Assembly (NCBI GenBank): GCA_902557145.1
Contig: CACDYZ010000001.1
Span: 1 to 64,000, forward strand
Source: an uncultured Alphaproteobacteria bacterium
GTDB lineage: Bacteria; Pseudomonadota; Alphaproteobacteria; HIMB59
Direction of reading: 5' to 3'
Length of the DNA: 64,000 bases
In this document: piece after piece, positions 1 to 8,554 of the stretch
How positions within the stretch are numbered: the stretch's first letter is position 1
Layout: each line of letters begins with the position of its first letter
Position numbers and translations under genes: made by a program
Notes under the pieces: model-generated
What the model was told of the DNA's origin: nothing
The model's database searches: none
What the model saw: the letters and a program-made list of their open reading frames with translations, nothing else

Positions 1-1
1 G

Positions 2-115
2 GCAATATCTGGTTATCACTCTTTGACTACATTTGGAGTTATCGAATATACTGGATGTGAAGCCGCCTCACTCCCCACAGATATAAATTCAGTTTGTTTG
101 CTAATATCAAAATAA
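2..115 (+). other. Unassigned open frame running in from the left edge
   Basis: A plus-strand frame is open from base 2 to a TAA at 113-115 (37 codons, no start inside the window). It overlaps antisense the end of the YqaA-like gene, exactly where that gene stops resembling its family. I do not recognise the peptide, which contains TFGVIEYTGCE. It could be the tail of a gene entering from the left, a chimeric join, or chance. Confidence 0.2.
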
Positions 116-366
116 AATTGGACAGCGTCAAAAATGAAATACCCAATAAAGTATCCCAAAGCACCCCCAATTACAGAAAAGAATGTACAATTCAAAGCTG
201 TTACTAAAAATTTATTTGGATTGAAATAAACGATTGGTATTAATATCAAATCTGGTGGTATTGGAAAAAAAATACTTTCAATGAAAGCAACTATTGATAA
301 AAAATATTGTGAAAATTTTGATTTAGATTTTTTTTCAACATATATATGTAAGTTCTTCCAAAACAT
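16..366 (-). pseudogene. YqaA/DedA-type (VTT domain) membrane protein, C-terminally truncated
   Basis: This is a small integral membrane protein of the YqaA branch of the SNARE-associated/VTT (DedA) superfamily, whose substrate is unclear. The family motif FIESIFFPIPPD and a glycine-rich GGALGYFIGYFIFD helix are present. The ATG at 366 places the motif at the usual distance from the N-terminus and clears the upstream gene; an earlier in-frame ATG at 411 would overlap it. The reading frame stops at 16, about 116 residues in, whereas relatives are near 190-200. The conserved second half, including the usual TPIPYK segment, is absent: after FDAVQ the sequence no longer resembles the family. It may be a real truncation, a frameshift, or an assembly join near the edge. 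Family assignment is good; intactness is doubtful. Confidence 0.6.
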
Positions 367-389
367 AACGAATTTATAAATAAATAGGT

Positions 390-1517
390 TTAACCTATAA
401 GGTAATACCAAAGATAAGCAATTATAATAGCAGGTATAGCACTATAAAGGGTAGCTACTATTGCGGCCCTCGCTGAAATTGCTATAGCAGGGAAAAGAGC
501 ATCTCCGTCATTCGATATAGAATTACCTATTTGAGCTGACATAGGAATCTGTCCACTCACATACATGGATGTGATCATAATTTGAGGTCCGCATCCAGGA
601 ATAAAACCAATTAATATAGCTAACAGCGGTACAAAAGGTCCAAATAATATCAAAGACTCAAATATTAAACCATTAGTCGACAAATCAATTAATTCGTAAA
701 TAACAAAAGAAATAATTACCCAAACTGTTACAAAACAAGTTGTGTCTACAACTTTTCTATAAGAGTTTTCATGAATTGAAGCCATTTGAATATCTGTTAA
801 AGGATTTAAAACCCATAATAAGACACAGTATATAGCTAAAATAAATGCCATCATTTCAATAAAATTAATTCCAAGAAAAATAAAACTTAAGTCAATATTA
901 AAAGCATTTAACATCCCTAAGGCAAATCCAGGAGCTAAAAATAAAAACCAAATATTATAAAACTTATTAGATGTTTTATTTTTAGGTAGATTTGTTGAAT
1001 TTAAATTTTTATTAATTTTATTTTGTAAAAAATTTTTTGTAAAAGGTTGTGCTATATAACCTGAAATCATACCAACTATAAAAGTTACTGGGAGTATGAT
1101 CAAAGCAGCTTGAGGCTTTGTTGCTATGAGAAGAAATGCAGCATCGCCCATCGTACTTATTAGTGCAGCAAGAACACCTCCAAAAGATACTACTCTTCGA
1201 GTAAATAAACTCATTACCATAATTGCACCACCACACCCAGGTATTACACCTAACAAAGAGCAGATAGGAACTTCAAACTTTTTATTTTGTAAAATTAGTT
1301 TTTGTAAATTAAAGTTTTTCTTTTCAAGAATAACAAATAAAAGAAGAGTTACTCCCACAAAGCTAGATACAGCAATGTAGGCATCACTTGAGGAAGAAAT
1401 TAAAATGTCTCTAGTTTCTTCAAAAAATAGAAGAAGCAGAATGCATATAAAAAGAAATATTTTAGAAAATCGTAAATATTGAAATTTTCTACCTAATTGT
1501 ATTACTAATTCTGCCAT
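390..1517 (-). CDS. Putative manganese/heavy-metal transporter (10-TM, ArsP_2-like)
   Basis: This is a polytopic inner-membrane protein of 375 residues resembling the putative 10-TM heavy-metal exporter family annotated as putative manganese transporter in alphaproteobacteria. It has an internal duplication. The motif IPGCGG occurs near residue 92 and IPGCGP near 306, each followed by an acidic helix motif (MGDA near 124, NDGDA near 337). Cysteine and acidic residues in both halves are plausible metal ligands. It is divergent from mntR across a 94-bp regulatory region holding a perfect palindrome next to its start, which supports manganese-dependent control. Direction of transport cannot be read from the sequence. 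There is no Shine-Dalgarno, and the predicted leader is only about 16-18 nt. Confidence 0.8.
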   Translation of the reverse strand: MAELVIQLGRKFQYLRFSKIFLFICILLLLFFEETRDILISSSSDAYIAVSSFVGVTLLLFVILEKKNFNLQKLILQNKKFEVPICSLLGVIPGCGGAIMVMSLFTRRVVSFGGVLAALISTMGDAAFLLIATKPQAALIILPVTFIVGMISGYIAQPFTKNFLQNKINKNLNSTNLPKNKTSNKFYNIWFLFLAPGFALGMLNAFNIDLSFIFLGINFIEMMAFILAIYCVLLWVLNPLTDIQMASIHENSYRKVVDTTCFVTVWVIISFVIYELIDLSTNGLIFESLILFGPFVPLLAILIGFIPGCGPQIMITSMYVSGQIPMSAQIGNSISNDGDALFPAIAISARAAIVATLYSAIPAIIIAYLWYYLIG

Positions 1518-1521
1518 TATA

Positions 1522-1537
1522 TTTAGCCTAGGCTAAA
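1522..1537. promoter_or_regulatory. Perfect 16-bp palindrome, candidate MntR operator
   Basis: The sequence TTTAGCCTAGGCTAAA is its own reverse complement. It ends 4 bp before the ATG of the manganese transporter and begins directly after that gene's predicted -10. Bound repressor would cover the transcription start and initiation region. Its GC-rich centre stands out in an AT-rich spacer. Assignment to MntR is inferred from the adjacent mntR gene. Confidence 0.65.
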
Positions 1538-1538
1538 C

Positions 1539-1566
1539 AATATAGATATAACTAAAAATTAGTCAA
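1539..1566 (-). promoter_or_regulatory. Predicted promoter of the manganese transporter gene
   Basis: On the minus strand TTGACT (1561-1566) is followed after 16 bp by TATATT (1539-1544), a good sigma-70-type match. The predicted start falls inside the palindrome at 1522-1537. The -35 overlaps that of the oppositely directed mntR promoter. Confidence 0.55.
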
Positions 1567-1588
1567 ACAAATCTTTACTTTTTATAAT
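1560..1588 (+). promoter_or_regulatory. Predicted mntR promoter
   Basis: TAGTCA (1560-1565), 17 bp, then a perfect TATAAT (1583-1588). The start would be near 1595, about 17 nt before the mntR ATG. The -35 hexamer shares bases with the -35 of the opposing transporter promoter, so the two promoters probably compete for RNA polymerase. Confidence 0.5.
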
Positions 1589-1611
1589 TATACAAATAGA
1601 TTTATTTAGCT

Positions 1612-2019
1612 ATGAAAAACACTAGATCTAGTGAGCCATACCAATTTTCAAATATTAGAAGTCAAAATAAAAATGAAATACTCGAAGATTATGTTGAAGC
1701 TATTCAAGAGATTTTACAAAATAAAGGCGATGTTAAAAATGCTGATCTTGCTCAACATTTTGGTGTATCGCAAGCCACTGTTAATAAAAATTTAAAGCGT
1801 TTAATAAACTTTAAATTGGCAAAATCTGAACCTTACCGATCAATATTTTTAACAGAAGAGGGAGAAAAATTAGCAACTCAGTCGAAAGAAAAACATGAGA
1901 TTGTTTATAATTTTTTAATTAAGTTAGGCGTTTCTAGAAAGACAGCAGAAAATGATAGTGAAGGCATAGAACACCACGTTAGTGATGAAACACTAAAGCT
2001 AATGAAAAAATTTAGATAA
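1612..2019 (+). CDS. mntR: Manganese-responsive transcriptional regulator MntR (DtxR family)
   Basis: This is a cytoplasmic Mn(II)-sensing DNA-binding repressor of 135 residues. A winged helix-turn-helix spans about residues 40-82 (DLAQHFGVSQATVNKNLKRL, then the wing PYRSIFLTEEG). The metal- and dimerisation domain follows. All six ligand positions known from Bacillus subtilis MntR are matched by alignment: D26, E29, H95, E117, E120 and H121 (motifs EDYVEAI, KHEIV, EGIEHH). There is no SH3-like third domain, as usual for MntR. It is divergent from the putative manganese transporter and almost certainly regulates it. Its stop abuts the stop of the convergent permease gene with no spacer. Confidence 0.92.
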   Translation: MKNTRSSEPYQFSNIRSQNKNEILEDYVEAIQEILQNKGDVKNADLAQHFGVSQATVNKNLKRLINFKLAKSEPYRSIFLTEEGEKLATQSKEKHEIVYNFLIKLGVSRKTAENDSEGIEHHVSDETLKLMKKFR

Positions 2020-3588
2020 CTATTTTTTCGTTTTTAATAACATTCTTTTTTCCAATACATTATCAAATAAATAAATTACGAAGGATAAAAAGCAAATAAT
2101 TGTTAAGGCATGTAAGCTGCCATACTCAAACATTTCATTTGATGAGTACTCATATAGACTTGTCGCAAGTGTATCAAAGTTAAAAGGTCTAAGTAACAGA
2201 GTAATAGGTAGCTCTTTTACTGTATCAACAAAAACTAAAAAAAACCCTGCCAAAATACTTAACTTTACCTGGGGTAATATAATTCGAAAATATGTTGTTG
2301 ATGATCTTCTCCCAATTAATCTTGATGCATCATCAATTGATTTACCAATCTTTTCCATTCCAGAATCTAAAGAATTATTTGATAGAGCAATTAGTCTAAT
2401 TGTTAAGGCTAAAGACAAGCCCAGTAATGTCGTAGATAGTGAAAGAGCTGTCAAGCGATCAAAGTAGAATAAAAAGAAAAGGACTCCTAAAGCTATAACC
2501 ACTCCAGGTATTGCATAACCTATGTTTACAATTTTTTTATAATATAAAATATAATTGTTATTTGTGAATCTTGAATAATAACTAATTAAAATTGATATTA
2601 TTGCACATCCAACTCCAGCAATAATTCCTAATAAGATTGAATTATACAAAGAGGAAAAATAGTTATTAAAATCAATAAAATTCATATTATTGAAAAATGT
2701 ATAAATGACAAAAATGAAGGGTAAAATAAAGCCAAATAAAATTGGTAAAACACCACTGATTAATACAAATATTCCCATGAATTTTCCCAATTTATATTTT
2801 GACCACTGAACATATTCATAACTATTATTATGAAACTTTCTTTTTCCCCTTATTTTTTGTTCAAAAAAATACAATAAACCCATTAGTAAAATAATAATTA
2901 AGGCCAAAAGAAAAGCCAAAGGTAAGTCATTTAAAATTGCGATATAATGAAAAACTCCAACTGATAGTGTTTGTAAGCCAAAAAAATCTGCAACTCCAAA
3001 ATCATTTACAGTTTCCATTAAAACCAACGCTAAACCTGCAGCTATTCCAGGCAAGGCCATAGGTAAACCAATTTTAAAGAAACATTGATATGGGTTTTTT
3101 CCAAGAGTCTTTGCAGCTTCGATATATCTTGTTGAAAAGTTTATAATTGCAATTCTGGTTAAGATATAAACATAAGGAAAAAAAGATAAAGATATAATTA
3201 GAGAGGCTATTAAACTATTTCTAATAGAGTAACCATCATAGAATAAAAATTTTAAAGAAATAAACCCTCCCGGTTCTAAAATTTCAGCATATGTATATGC
3301 TGAGATATAAGCTGGAACAGCTAATGGCAATATAGCTAGTATCTGTAAAATTCTTCGTCCCCAAAATTCAGTCATAGTAATGACCCATGCTAATGGAACA
3401 CTTATTACAGTTACAAAAATACTTACCATTAATATAAGTTTTGTAGATCCAATCAAATATCTATTTATATAAAGATCTTTTGTTAAAAAAACTGCACCCA
3501 GACCATTTGATATAACTAAGGCAATAGGGGAAAGTAGTAAGAAACTGATTATTAAAAAGAAAATTAATTTAAATAAGTTTACTTTCAT
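2020..3588 (-). CDS. Iron(III)-type ABC transporter permease (FbpB/ThiP-like, fused halves)
   Basis: This inner-membrane permease of a ferric-iron or thiamine-type ABC importer is about 522 residues with two binding-protein-dependent permease modules in tandem. Each half ends in an EAA-type cytoplasmic loop that contacts the ATPase: EAAKTLGKNPYQ in the first half and DDASRLIGRRSS in the second. The ATG at 3588 forms a 4-bp ATGA overlap with the upstream lysE stop and is preferred over an ATG at 3609 that would overlap more. No binding-protein or ATPase gene lies beside it, so partners must be elsewhere. The iron specificity is inferred from the fused two-module layout and the mntR neighbourhood. 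Confidence 0.82.
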   Translation of the reverse strand: MKVNLFKLIFFLIISFLLLSPIALVISNGLGAVFLTKDLYINRYLIGSTKLILMVSIFVTVISVPLAWVITMTEFWGRRILQILAILPLAVPAYISAYTYAEILEPGGFISLKFLFYDGYSIRNSLIASLIISLSFFPYVYILTRIAIINFSTRYIEAAKTLGKNPYQCFFKIGLPMALPGIAAGLALVLMETVNDFGVADFFGLQTLSVGVFHYIAILNDLPLAFLLALIIILLMGLLYFFEQKIRGKRKFHNNSYEYVQWSKYKLGKFMGIFVLISGVLPILFGFILPFIFVIYTFFNNMNFIDFNNYFSSLYNSILLGIIAGVGCAIISILISYYSRFTNNNYILYYKKIVNIGYAIPGVVIALGVLFFLFYFDRLTALSLSTTLLGLSLALTIRLIALSNNSLDSGMEKIGKSIDDASRLIGRRSSTTYFRIILPQVKLSILAGFFLVFVDTVKELPITLLLRPFNFDTLATSLYEYSSNEMFEYGSLHALTIICFLSFVIYLFDNVLEKRMLLKTKK

Positions 3589-4181
3589 AAAATTATAAAA
3601 AATATACAACCTAATAATAACACAGCCATAACCCTATTAAAAAAAATAATTTTTCTTTTATCATTAAGATATTTTCTAAATGAGTGACCAATCGCTGCCC
3701 AAACTATAGCACTTGTAGATGTTGAAATTGTAAAACATATAAATATTAAAACAAACTCTTCTAAATATGAGAATTGGTTTTGAATAAATATTGCAGAGCT
3801 CGACATAGAGACTGATACAGCTTTGGGATTAATTAACTGAAAAAAATAGATATCTCTGAAGGTAAATCTTTTTTTATTACTATTATCTGAAAATTCACTT
3901 GAATTAAAAATTTTATAGGCAAGATAAGTTAAGAAGATTGTTGCTACTATTTTTATAAAGGTCTTAAAATTAGGAAAACTTTCATAAACCTCCCCTATAC
4001 CCAACAAACAAAGACTTAAAACTGACAAAAATCCAAAAAAAACTCCCAATATCAAGGGTATTGTTTCTTTAAAACCATAATTCACAGCATTAGTAGAAAG
4101 AATTATGTTATTAGGTCCTGGAGTAATGGCTGCAGTCATTGCAAAAGTTAGTATAGGTGCCATAAAATAAATGTATTCCAA
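3585..4181 (-). CDS. LysE/RhtB-family amino-acid exporter
   Basis: This small inner-membrane efflux protein of 198 residues belongs to the LysE/RhtB translocator family. The hallmark AITPGPNN is near residues 18-25, followed by hydrophobic helices and a conserved NPKA segment near residue 115. Substrates in this family are amino acids such as lysine, homoserine or threonine; which one is exported here cannot be told. It is the first gene of a two-gene minus-strand unit with the ABC permease (ATGA overlap). The spacer upstream, before tRNA-Leu on the other strand, is about 97 bp. An internal Met at 4163 is a possible alternative start. Confidence 0.88.
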   Translation of the reverse strand: MEYIYFMAPILTFAMTAAITPGPNNIILSTNAVNYGFKETIPLILGVFFGFLSVLSLCLLGIGEVYESFPNFKTFIKIVATIFLTYLAYKIFNSSEFSDNSNKKRFTFRDIYFFQLINPKAVSVSMSSSAIFIQNQFSYLEEFVLIFICFTISTSTSAIVWAAIGHSFRKYLNDKRKIIFFNRVMAVLLLGCIFFIIL

Positions 4182-4278
4182 AGTATCGAGATATTATTCT
4201 TAAATTTAAATAAATACACAATTAGTTATCAATTTGCCTAATTTAACTTAATAATATAAGTAAATAAGATTATTTTAA

Positions 4279-4364
4279 GGCGTTGTGGCGGAATGGTAGA
4301 CGCGCCGGATTCAAAATCCGGTGAGGGCAACTTCGTGAGAGTTCGAGTCTCTCCAGCGCTACCA
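4279..4364 (+). tRNA. tRNA-Leu (anticodon CAA)
   Basis: This is an 86-nt type II tRNA. The acceptor GGCGTTG pairs with CAGCGCT, followed by the TG-GCGGAA D-arm start typical of tRNA-Leu. The anticodon stem CCGGA/TCCGG encloses loop TTCAAAA (anticodon CAA, reading UUG). A long variable arm and GTTCGAGTC T-arm follow, and the 3' CCA is encoded. It lies upstream of the flavin reductase gene. Confidence 0.96.
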
Positions 4365-4378
4365 CTAATAAATAAAAA

Positions 4379-4840
4379 ATGAAAGATTTAACATCAGTTT
4401 TCTCACTTTTCTCTACGGGTATTACAATTGTAACAAATGGCACAAATAAAAAACAATTTTTTGGATGCACGGTAAATTCTTTCTCAAGTCTATCTCTAAA
4501 ACCTCCAAAATTTTTATTTTGTCTTGGAAATGAGAACTTGAATTTAAAAACTTTTAAATTAAATAGTCCTTTAAATGTGAATTTTTTAGCTAAATCTCAA
4601 CTTAAATTATCTAATAAATTTGCAGGATCATTGGAAAATAGATGGAAGGATACAAAATATAATATTTCAGGAAATAAAGTCCCTTACTTTCCTGAGTCCT
4701 TAGGTTTAATCGAGGCGAAAGTTGAAAAAAAAATTAAATCTGGAGATCACACTATAATTATTTGTTTAATTACAAACTATATGAAATTGAATACCAAAAA
4801 ACCTCTCATTTACTTCAAGAGCAAATATCATTCTATTTAA
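4379..4840 (+). CDS. Flavin reductase-like (FMN-binding split barrel) protein
   Basis: This 153-residue protein belongs to the flavin reductase-like domain family (DIM6/NTAB type), which binds FMN and often reduces it with NAD(P)H for a partner oxygenase. The family opening FSTGITIVTN is followed by a short strand pattern with CTVNSFSSLSLKPP, the usual region contacting the flavin phosphate. It is near the short end for the family. It begins 14 bp after tRNA-Leu and ends 8 bp before ribF, which makes FMN/FAD, so a flavin-related mini-operon is plausible. The partner enzyme is unknown. Confidence 0.8.
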   Translation: MKDLTSVFSLFSTGITIVTNGTNKKQFFGCTVNSFSSLSLKPPKFLFCLGNENLNLKTFKLNSPLNVNFLAKSQLKLSNKFAGSLENRWKDTKYNISGNKVPYFPESLGLIEAKVEKKIKSGDHTIIICLITNYMKLNTKKPLIYFKSKYHSI

Positions 4841-4848
4841 TATTTATA

Positions 4849-5784
4849 ATGAAATATTTAAGTAATAGTTTTAATCAAATTAACATTGATGAAAAATTAT
4901 GTTTAACAATAGGTAACTTTGATGGCATTCACGAGGGTCATAGAGAAATAATCGAAAATTTAATACAGCAAACTAAAATATCTAATTTAAAATCTGCAAT
5001 TTTATCATTCACACCGCATCCAAAAATTTATTTTAAAAAACAAAAAAATTTTATGATTAATTCTCAATCAAAAAAAAAAGAGATCCTAGAAGACTTAGGT
5101 TTAGACTATTTAATTGATTTACATTTTAATGATAAATTTACACAATTAAGCCATGTTGAATTTGAAGAAAAAATTTTATCAGAAAAACTTAATTCTAAGA
5201 GAATTTTAATAGGCAAAGATTTCCAATATGGTAACCAAAGAAAAGGAAATATAGAAACTCTTAAAGTATTTTGTGAAAAAAATAAAATTGAATTAGAGGA
5301 AATTGGATTAATTCTGAATGATCACAATAGTAACAAAATATCCTCAAGTGAAATAAGAGAAAACCTTAAAGCTGGTAAAATCGAATTAGCTAATAAGTAT
5401 TTAAAAAGAAATTTTAGTGTTGGTGGTAAAGTCATCAAAGGAGATCAGAGAGGTCGCACAATAGGCATTCCTACTGCTAATTTAGAGTACCCATTAAATA
5501 CAATTACTATTCCATATGGAGTCTATGCAGTTGAAACCATAATTGAGGGAAATACTTATTTTGGTATAGTTAATTTTGGTATTAGACCAACCTTTAATAA
5601 AGATAAACCAATTGTTGAAGCTTATTTATTTGATTTTGATAACGATATTTATGATAAAGATATAGAAATATTATTTCATAAACAAATTCGACAAGAGAAA
5701 AAATTTAATGATATAAAAGAATTATTAAATCAAATTAACATAGATATCGCTGAAGCTAAGAAAATATTAAAATATGGAAATTAA
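4849..5784 (+). CDS. ribF: Bifunctional riboflavin kinase / FAD synthetase
   Basis: RibF phosphorylates riboflavin to FMN and adenylates FMN to FAD in the cytoplasm. The N-terminal FAD synthetase domain carries NFDGIHEGH at residues 23-31 (nucleotidyltransferase HxGH-type site). The C-terminal riboflavin kinase domain begins near residue 190 with GRTIGIPTANLE. At 311 residues it has the usual length. The ATG at 4849 is preferred: an upstream in-frame ATG at 4762 would add 29 non-homologous residues inside the flavin reductase gene. It overlaps ileS by 11 bp, the common ribF-ileS-lspA order. Confidence 0.95.
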   Translation: MKYLSNSFNQINIDEKLCLTIGNFDGIHEGHREIIENLIQQTKISNLKSAILSFTPHPKIYFKKQKNFMINSQSKKKEILEDLGLDYLIDLHFNDKFTQLSHVEFEEKILSEKLNSKRILIGKDFQYGNQRKGNIETLKVFCEKNKIELEEIGLILNDHNSNKISSSEIRENLKAGKIELANKYLKRNFSVGGKVIKGDQRGRTIGIPTANLEYPLNTITIPYGVYAVETIIEGNTYFGIVNFGIRPTFNKDKPIVEAYLFDFDNDIYDKDIEILFHKQIRQEKKFNDIKELLNQINIDIAEAKKILKYGN

Positions 5785-8554
5785 AGACTCTATTACTCTA
5801 CCTAAGACTGAATTTTCTATGAAAGCTGATTTGCCCAAGAAAGAACCAGACATCCTCAATAATTGGATCAAAAATGATATTTATAAAAAGTTAAGAGAGC
5901 AGTCAGCTTCTAAAGAGAAATTTATTCTTCATGATGGACCACCTTATGCAAATGGACATCTGCATATGGGCCATGCACTCAATAAAATCTTAAAAGATAT
6001 AATTGTAAAATACCAACAACTTCTTAATAAAAATTCTATTTATGTCCCTGGGTGGGATTGTCATGGACTGCCTATCGAATGGAAAATTGAGGAGGAATAT
6101 AGAGCTAAAAAGAAAAACAAAGATGATGTTCCTGTTATTGAATTTAGAAAACAATGCAGAGACTTTGCAAGTAAGTGGATATCTATTCAAAAAAAAGAAT
6201 TTCAAAGATTGGGAGTGATTGGTGATTGGGATAATCCCTACACAACTATGCATTTTCATGCGGAGGCCCAAATAGTAAGAGAATTAGGAAAGTTTCTTAA
6301 AAATGGTGGAATCTATAAAGGTCACAGACCAGTTTTATGGTCTGTAGTTGAAAAAACAGCTCTTGCAGATGCAGAAGTTGAATATCATGATCATAAATCA
6401 ACAACTATATATGCATGTTTTCCAATTTCAAAAACTGATAACGATAAATTAAAAGACCACTCAATTGTTATATGGACAACTACTCCATGGACAATACCAG
6501 GCAACAGAGCTTTAGCTATTCATAATGAAATTGAATACAAATCTTTGAGCTTTAAAATTGAAAACAAAAATAAAAATATAATTATTGCTGGTGAATTAGT
6601 TGAAACATTTATTAAAGAAAATAAAATTGAGAATTTTACAGTTAATTTTTCTATCAAAGGCCATGAGCTAACAAATACTCATTGTAAACACACATTATAT
6701 GACTCTGGTTATGATTTTGAAGTTCCAGTTCTTCATGGAGACTTTGTAACTACCGAACAAGGTACAGGTATAGTACACATTTGCCCAGTCCATGGAATGG
6801 ATGATTTTATTTTGGGTAAAAAACATGATTTAGATTTACCCATGACAATAAATGAAAGTGGGATATATTATGATCATATCCCTGTATTTAAAGGTCAACA
6901 TATATTTAAAGTTGATCAAAATGTTTGTGATGAAATTAAAAAAAATAATAATTTGATATCTCAAGGAATATTAGTTCATAGTTATCCTCATTCCTGGAGA
7001 TCAAAAGCTCCTTTAGTTTATAAAAATACTTCGCAGTGGTTTATTTCAATGGAGACTAACGAGTTAAGAGTAAAAGCACTCAAGGCTATTGATGAAACTG
7101 ATTTTTTCCCTAAACAAGGACAAAAAAGATTAAGAAGTATGATTCAAGATCGTCCAGATTGGTGTGTATCAAGACAGAGAGTTTGGGGAGTGCCTTTACC
7201 AATATTTGTGAATAAAAAAACAGGAGAACCTTTGCGCGATCAAAATATTATTGAAAAAATTGCAAAGATTTATGAAGAAGAGGGCGGTGATGCTTGGTTT
7301 AATTCTGAACCTTCAAGATTTTTATCTCCTGAGTATGACCAGAATGAATTTGAACAGGTAAAAGATGTTGTGGAGGTTTGGTTTGATAGTGGCTCAACTC
7401 ATTCTTATGTACTAGAGGCGAGAGAAGATCTTCATTGGCCAGCGTCCATGTATCTTGAAGGCTCAGATCAACACAGAGGTTGGTTTCACTCATCCTTGCT
7501 TGAGTCTTGTGGAACAAGAGATAGGGCACCTTTTGAGAGTATTTTATCTCATGGCTTTGTTGTAGATGGTAAAGGCAGAAAGATGTCCAAGTCCATCGGG
7601 AATGTAATTTCTCCCGATGAAATAATCAATAAATATGGCGCAGATATTTTAAGGATTTGGGTTGTTGCTTCAGATTATTCTGAGGATTTAAAGATTGATA
7701 ATCAAATTATCAGTTATCAAATAGACTCATATAGAAAAATTAGAAATACATTAAGATTTCTTCTCGGAAATCTTAATAACTTTAATAACCAAGATTTAGT
7801 AAAACCAGATCAAATGCCTGAATTAGAAAGGTATCTTTTAACTAGAATTTCAAACCTAAACAATAACCTCAAAGATTTAGTATCAAAACACGATTATCAT
7901 GGTATTTACACTGTATTGTTAAATTTCTGCACCCTTGAATTATCTGCATTGTATTTTGATATTAGAAAAGACTCTTTATATTGTGATGATATAAAAAGTT
8001 TAAAAAGAAGATCAACTTCAACATGCTTGCATATTATATTTGAGTTTTTAACTAAATGGCTCTCCCCAATTGTTTCATTTACATGTGAGGAAGCATGGAA
8101 TTCTAGAAATTATGGTGATAAAGAGAGTATCTTGCTACAAAATATTAAAGAAGAGGAATTCACCTATAAAGATACTTCTTTATTAGGAGTTTTTGATGAA
8201 CTAAAAAGAGTTAGAAAAAGTGTAACTTCAGCCTTGGAGTTAAAAAGAAATGAAAAATTAATTGGCTCCAGCCTTCAAGCTAAGGTAATTTTATTTTTAG
8301 CTCAAAATTCAATTAAGACTATTGAAGATTTAGATTTAGCAGAGATGTGCATTGTTAGTAATGTTGAAATTCAAGATATTTCAAAAAAGTCAGAGGACTC
8401 TATCAATTTTGATGATGAAGATATTTATATAGAGATAAAACTAGCTGATGGGGAGAAATGTGAAAGATGTTGGGCTGTACTAGAAGAGGTATCCTCTAAT
8501 AAAAATAATTTATGTAATCGATGTGAAGATGTTTGGAATTCTCTTCAACAATAA
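5774..8554 (+). CDS. ileS: Isoleucyl-tRNA synthetase
   Basis: This class I aminoacyl-tRNA synthetase charges tRNA-Ile. At 926 residues it is full length. The HIGH-type motif is HMGH at 64-67, preceded by DGPPYANG. The CP1 editing domain lies in the first half. KMSKS is near residue 604. The C-terminal zinc-binding region has cysteine pairs (CERCW near 896, CNRC near 915), as in E. coli-type IleS. It sits between ribF and lspA, overlapping both (11 bp and 32 bp), so the three are probably one transcript. Confidence 0.98.
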   Translation: MEIKDSITLPKTEFSMKADLPKKEPDILNNWIKNDIYKKLREQSASKEKFILHDGPPYANGHLHMGHALNKILKDIIVKYQQLLNKNSIYVPGWDCHGLPIEWKIEEEYRAKKKNKDDVPVIEFRKQCRDFASKWISIQKKEFQRLGVIGDWDNPYTTMHFHAEAQIVRELGKFLKNGGIYKGHRPVLWSVVEKTALADAEVEYHDHKSTTIYACFPISKTDNDKLKDHSIVIWTTTPWTIPGNRALAIHNEIEYKSLSFKIENKNKNIIIAGELVETFIKENKIENFTVNFSIKGHELTNTHCKHTLYDSGYDFEVPVLHGDFVTTEQGTGIVHICPVHGMDDFILGKKHDLDLPMTINESGIYYDHIPVFKGQHIFKVDQNVCDEIKKNNNLISQGILVHSYPHSWRSKAPLVYKNTSQWFISMETNELRVKALKAIDETDFFPKQGQKRLRSMIQDRPDWCVSRQRVWGVPLPIFVNKKTGEPLRDQNIIEKIAKIYEEEGGDAWFNSEPSRFLSPEYDQNEFEQVKDVVEVWFDSGSTHSYVLEAREDLHWPASMYLEGSDQHRGWFHSSLLESCGTRDRAPFESILSHGFVVDGKGRKMSKSIGNVISPDEIINKYGADILRIWVVASDYSEDLKIDNQIISYQIDSYRKIRNTLRFLLGNLNNFNNQDLVKPDQMPELERYLLTRISNLNNNLKDLVSKHDYHGIYTVLLNFCTLELSALYFDIRKDSLYCDDIKSLKRRSTSTCLHIIFEFLTKWLSPIVSFTCEEAWNSRNYGDKESILLQNIKEEEFTYKDTSLLGVFDELKRVRKSVTSALELKRNEKLIGSSLQAKVILFLAQNSIKTIEDLDLAEMCIVSNVEIQDISKKSEDSINFDDEDIYIEIKLADGEKCERCWAVLEEVSSNKNNLCNRCEDVWNSLQQ

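Noticed and set aside
1018-1380. Open frames on both strands inside the manganese transporter gene
   Set aside because: They are shadow frames of the conserved transporter; cysteine-rich appearance comes from the other frame of IPGCGG-coding DNA.
4270-4470. 66-residue minus-strand frame over tRNA-Leu
   Set aside because: It is antisense to the tRNA and flavin reductase gene; the peptide reflects the tRNA complement.
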